DNA of 64,000 nucleotides, taken from Pseudomonadota bacterium (GTDB lineage Bacteria; Desulfobacterota; Desulfobacteria; Desulfobacterales; JAHIVH01). Each line of letters opens with the position of its first letter. The first letter of the stretch is position 1. The notes beneath the pieces are model-generated. The model was not told the origin of the DNA, searched no databases, and was given only the letters and a program-made list of their open reading frames with translations. The stretch lies in NCBI GenBank assembly GCA_018816735.1, contig JAHIVH010000120.1, forward strand, positions 1 to 64,000, read 5' to 3'. The position numbers and the translations under genes were made by a program. Positions 63,641 through 64,000 of this stretch are shown here, one piece after another.

Positions 63641-64000
63641 TTACTTGATTTCAAACAAGTTGCCGTCAAAATCAAAGATGAACACAAGGTTTTTGTCTCC
63701 TTTTGGAATTCGGTTGATCTTTATGCCTAAAGACTGGCAGCGGTTCAGGAAATCATCACGGTTTTCCACTTCCAGGCAGGTGTGTTCGATGATGCCGGCA
63801 TTGGTTTTTTTCTGATCATGGATGAATATCTCAAAATGACATTTATCGTTCATATAGTTGATCATTTTCAGGTCGGAAGCGATGTTGAAGATGGCTTGAG
63901 ATAGACTTTCAGGGAGAATTTTAGGTTGGCTTTTCGTGAGCCCTAAAAGTTCCTGGTAGAATTTGTCTGCATTTTCTTCTGTTTGGCACGTCAGACCCGA
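63641..64000 (-). CDS. VOC-family (glyoxalase/bleomycin-resistance-like) protein, 5' end outside window
   Basis: The frame is open to the window edge, giving at least 119 residues (only the last 74 follow an internal ATG). It contains the paired VOC beta-alpha-beta-beta units (FYQELLGLTKSQPKILPESL; then IIEHTCLEVENRDDFLNRCQ and NLVFIFDFDGNLFEIK). Metal-ligand residues are plausible (His in HTCLEVE, Glu in LFEIK). Enzyme or binding protein cannot be told apart. Gene is incomplete because the sequence ends. Confidence 0.78.
   Translation of the reverse strand, partial: SGLTCQTEENADKFYQELLGLTKSQPKILPESLSQAIFNIASDLKMINYMNDKCHFEIFIHDQKKTNAGIIEHTCLEVENRDDFLNRCQSLGIKINRIPKGDKNLVFIFDFDGNLFEIK

Overview
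The window looks like a piece of chromosome from a moderately AT-rich, anaerobic, Gram-negative deltaproteobacterium, most likely a sulfate reducer of the Desulfobacterales. This is inferred from the mix of families: a TRAP transporter with a TatT-type lipoprotein, LL-diaminopimelate aminotransferase (DapL), a MoeA fused to a periplasmic-binding-like domain, a PEP-CTERM protein with its own sigma-54 promoter, a GlrK/QseG/GlrR-like triad, and many two-component proteins. No ribosomal RNA, tRNA, CRISPR array or intact insertion sequence was seen. No sulfate-reduction gene lies in the window, so the taxonomic call is not proven.

Layout. 0-2.8 kb is a decayed stretch: a possible transposase tail, a methyltransferase pseudogene with three lesions, a YafY/WYL regulator with a nearby palindromic operator, a Cys-rich DUF3795 protein and another gene fragment. 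2.8-13 kb is one 10-kb minus-strand operon: TetR regulator, unknown 117-residue protein, two different phytoene-desaturase-like flavoproteins, TatT lipoprotein, TRAP DctQ/DctM/DctP and an acyl-CoA ligase. I read it as an uptake, redox-modification and CoA-activation route for an unknown hydrophobic carboxylate; it is the best candidate for an undescribed system. 13.4-15.5 kb holds a left-handed beta-helix protein and a CBS protein. 15.7-19.2 kb is a sensor kinase, an overlapping lipoprotein and a sigma-54 activator. 19.6-25.2 kb groups an SLC13 symporter, two single-domain response regulators around a degenerate kinase, a PtsN-like EIIA, a PII-like protein and a cation/proton antiporter.

25-33.6 kb holds a UvrD/Rep helicase and a cold-shock protein, then a minus-strand run dapL-moeA-moeA/PBP-uppP. 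33.9-39 kb encodes a PfkB kinase, a eukaryotic-type phosphomannomutase, an unusual phosphohexomutase and a MYG1-like protein. 39-41.7 kb has a GAF protein, a stand-alone kinase-like protein, a universal stress protein and PII (GlnB). 41.7-47.3 kb has a glycosyltransferase, a short-chain dehydrogenase, an exported unknown protein, an enoyl-CoA hydratase and a Kef-type antiporter. 47.6-50 kb holds the PEP-CTERM gene and a convergent secreted repeat protein.

50-55 kb has a GAF-GGDEF protein and a cobalamin-riboswitch operon made of a TrpD-like phosphoribosyltransferase and an unusual zinc-dehydrogenase/CobT fusion. The right end has HtpX, a degenerate aldo/keto reductase, an unidentified gene remnant, a hybrid sensor kinase split by a frame change, a large exported CocE-like hydrolase and a VOC-family protein that runs off the edge.
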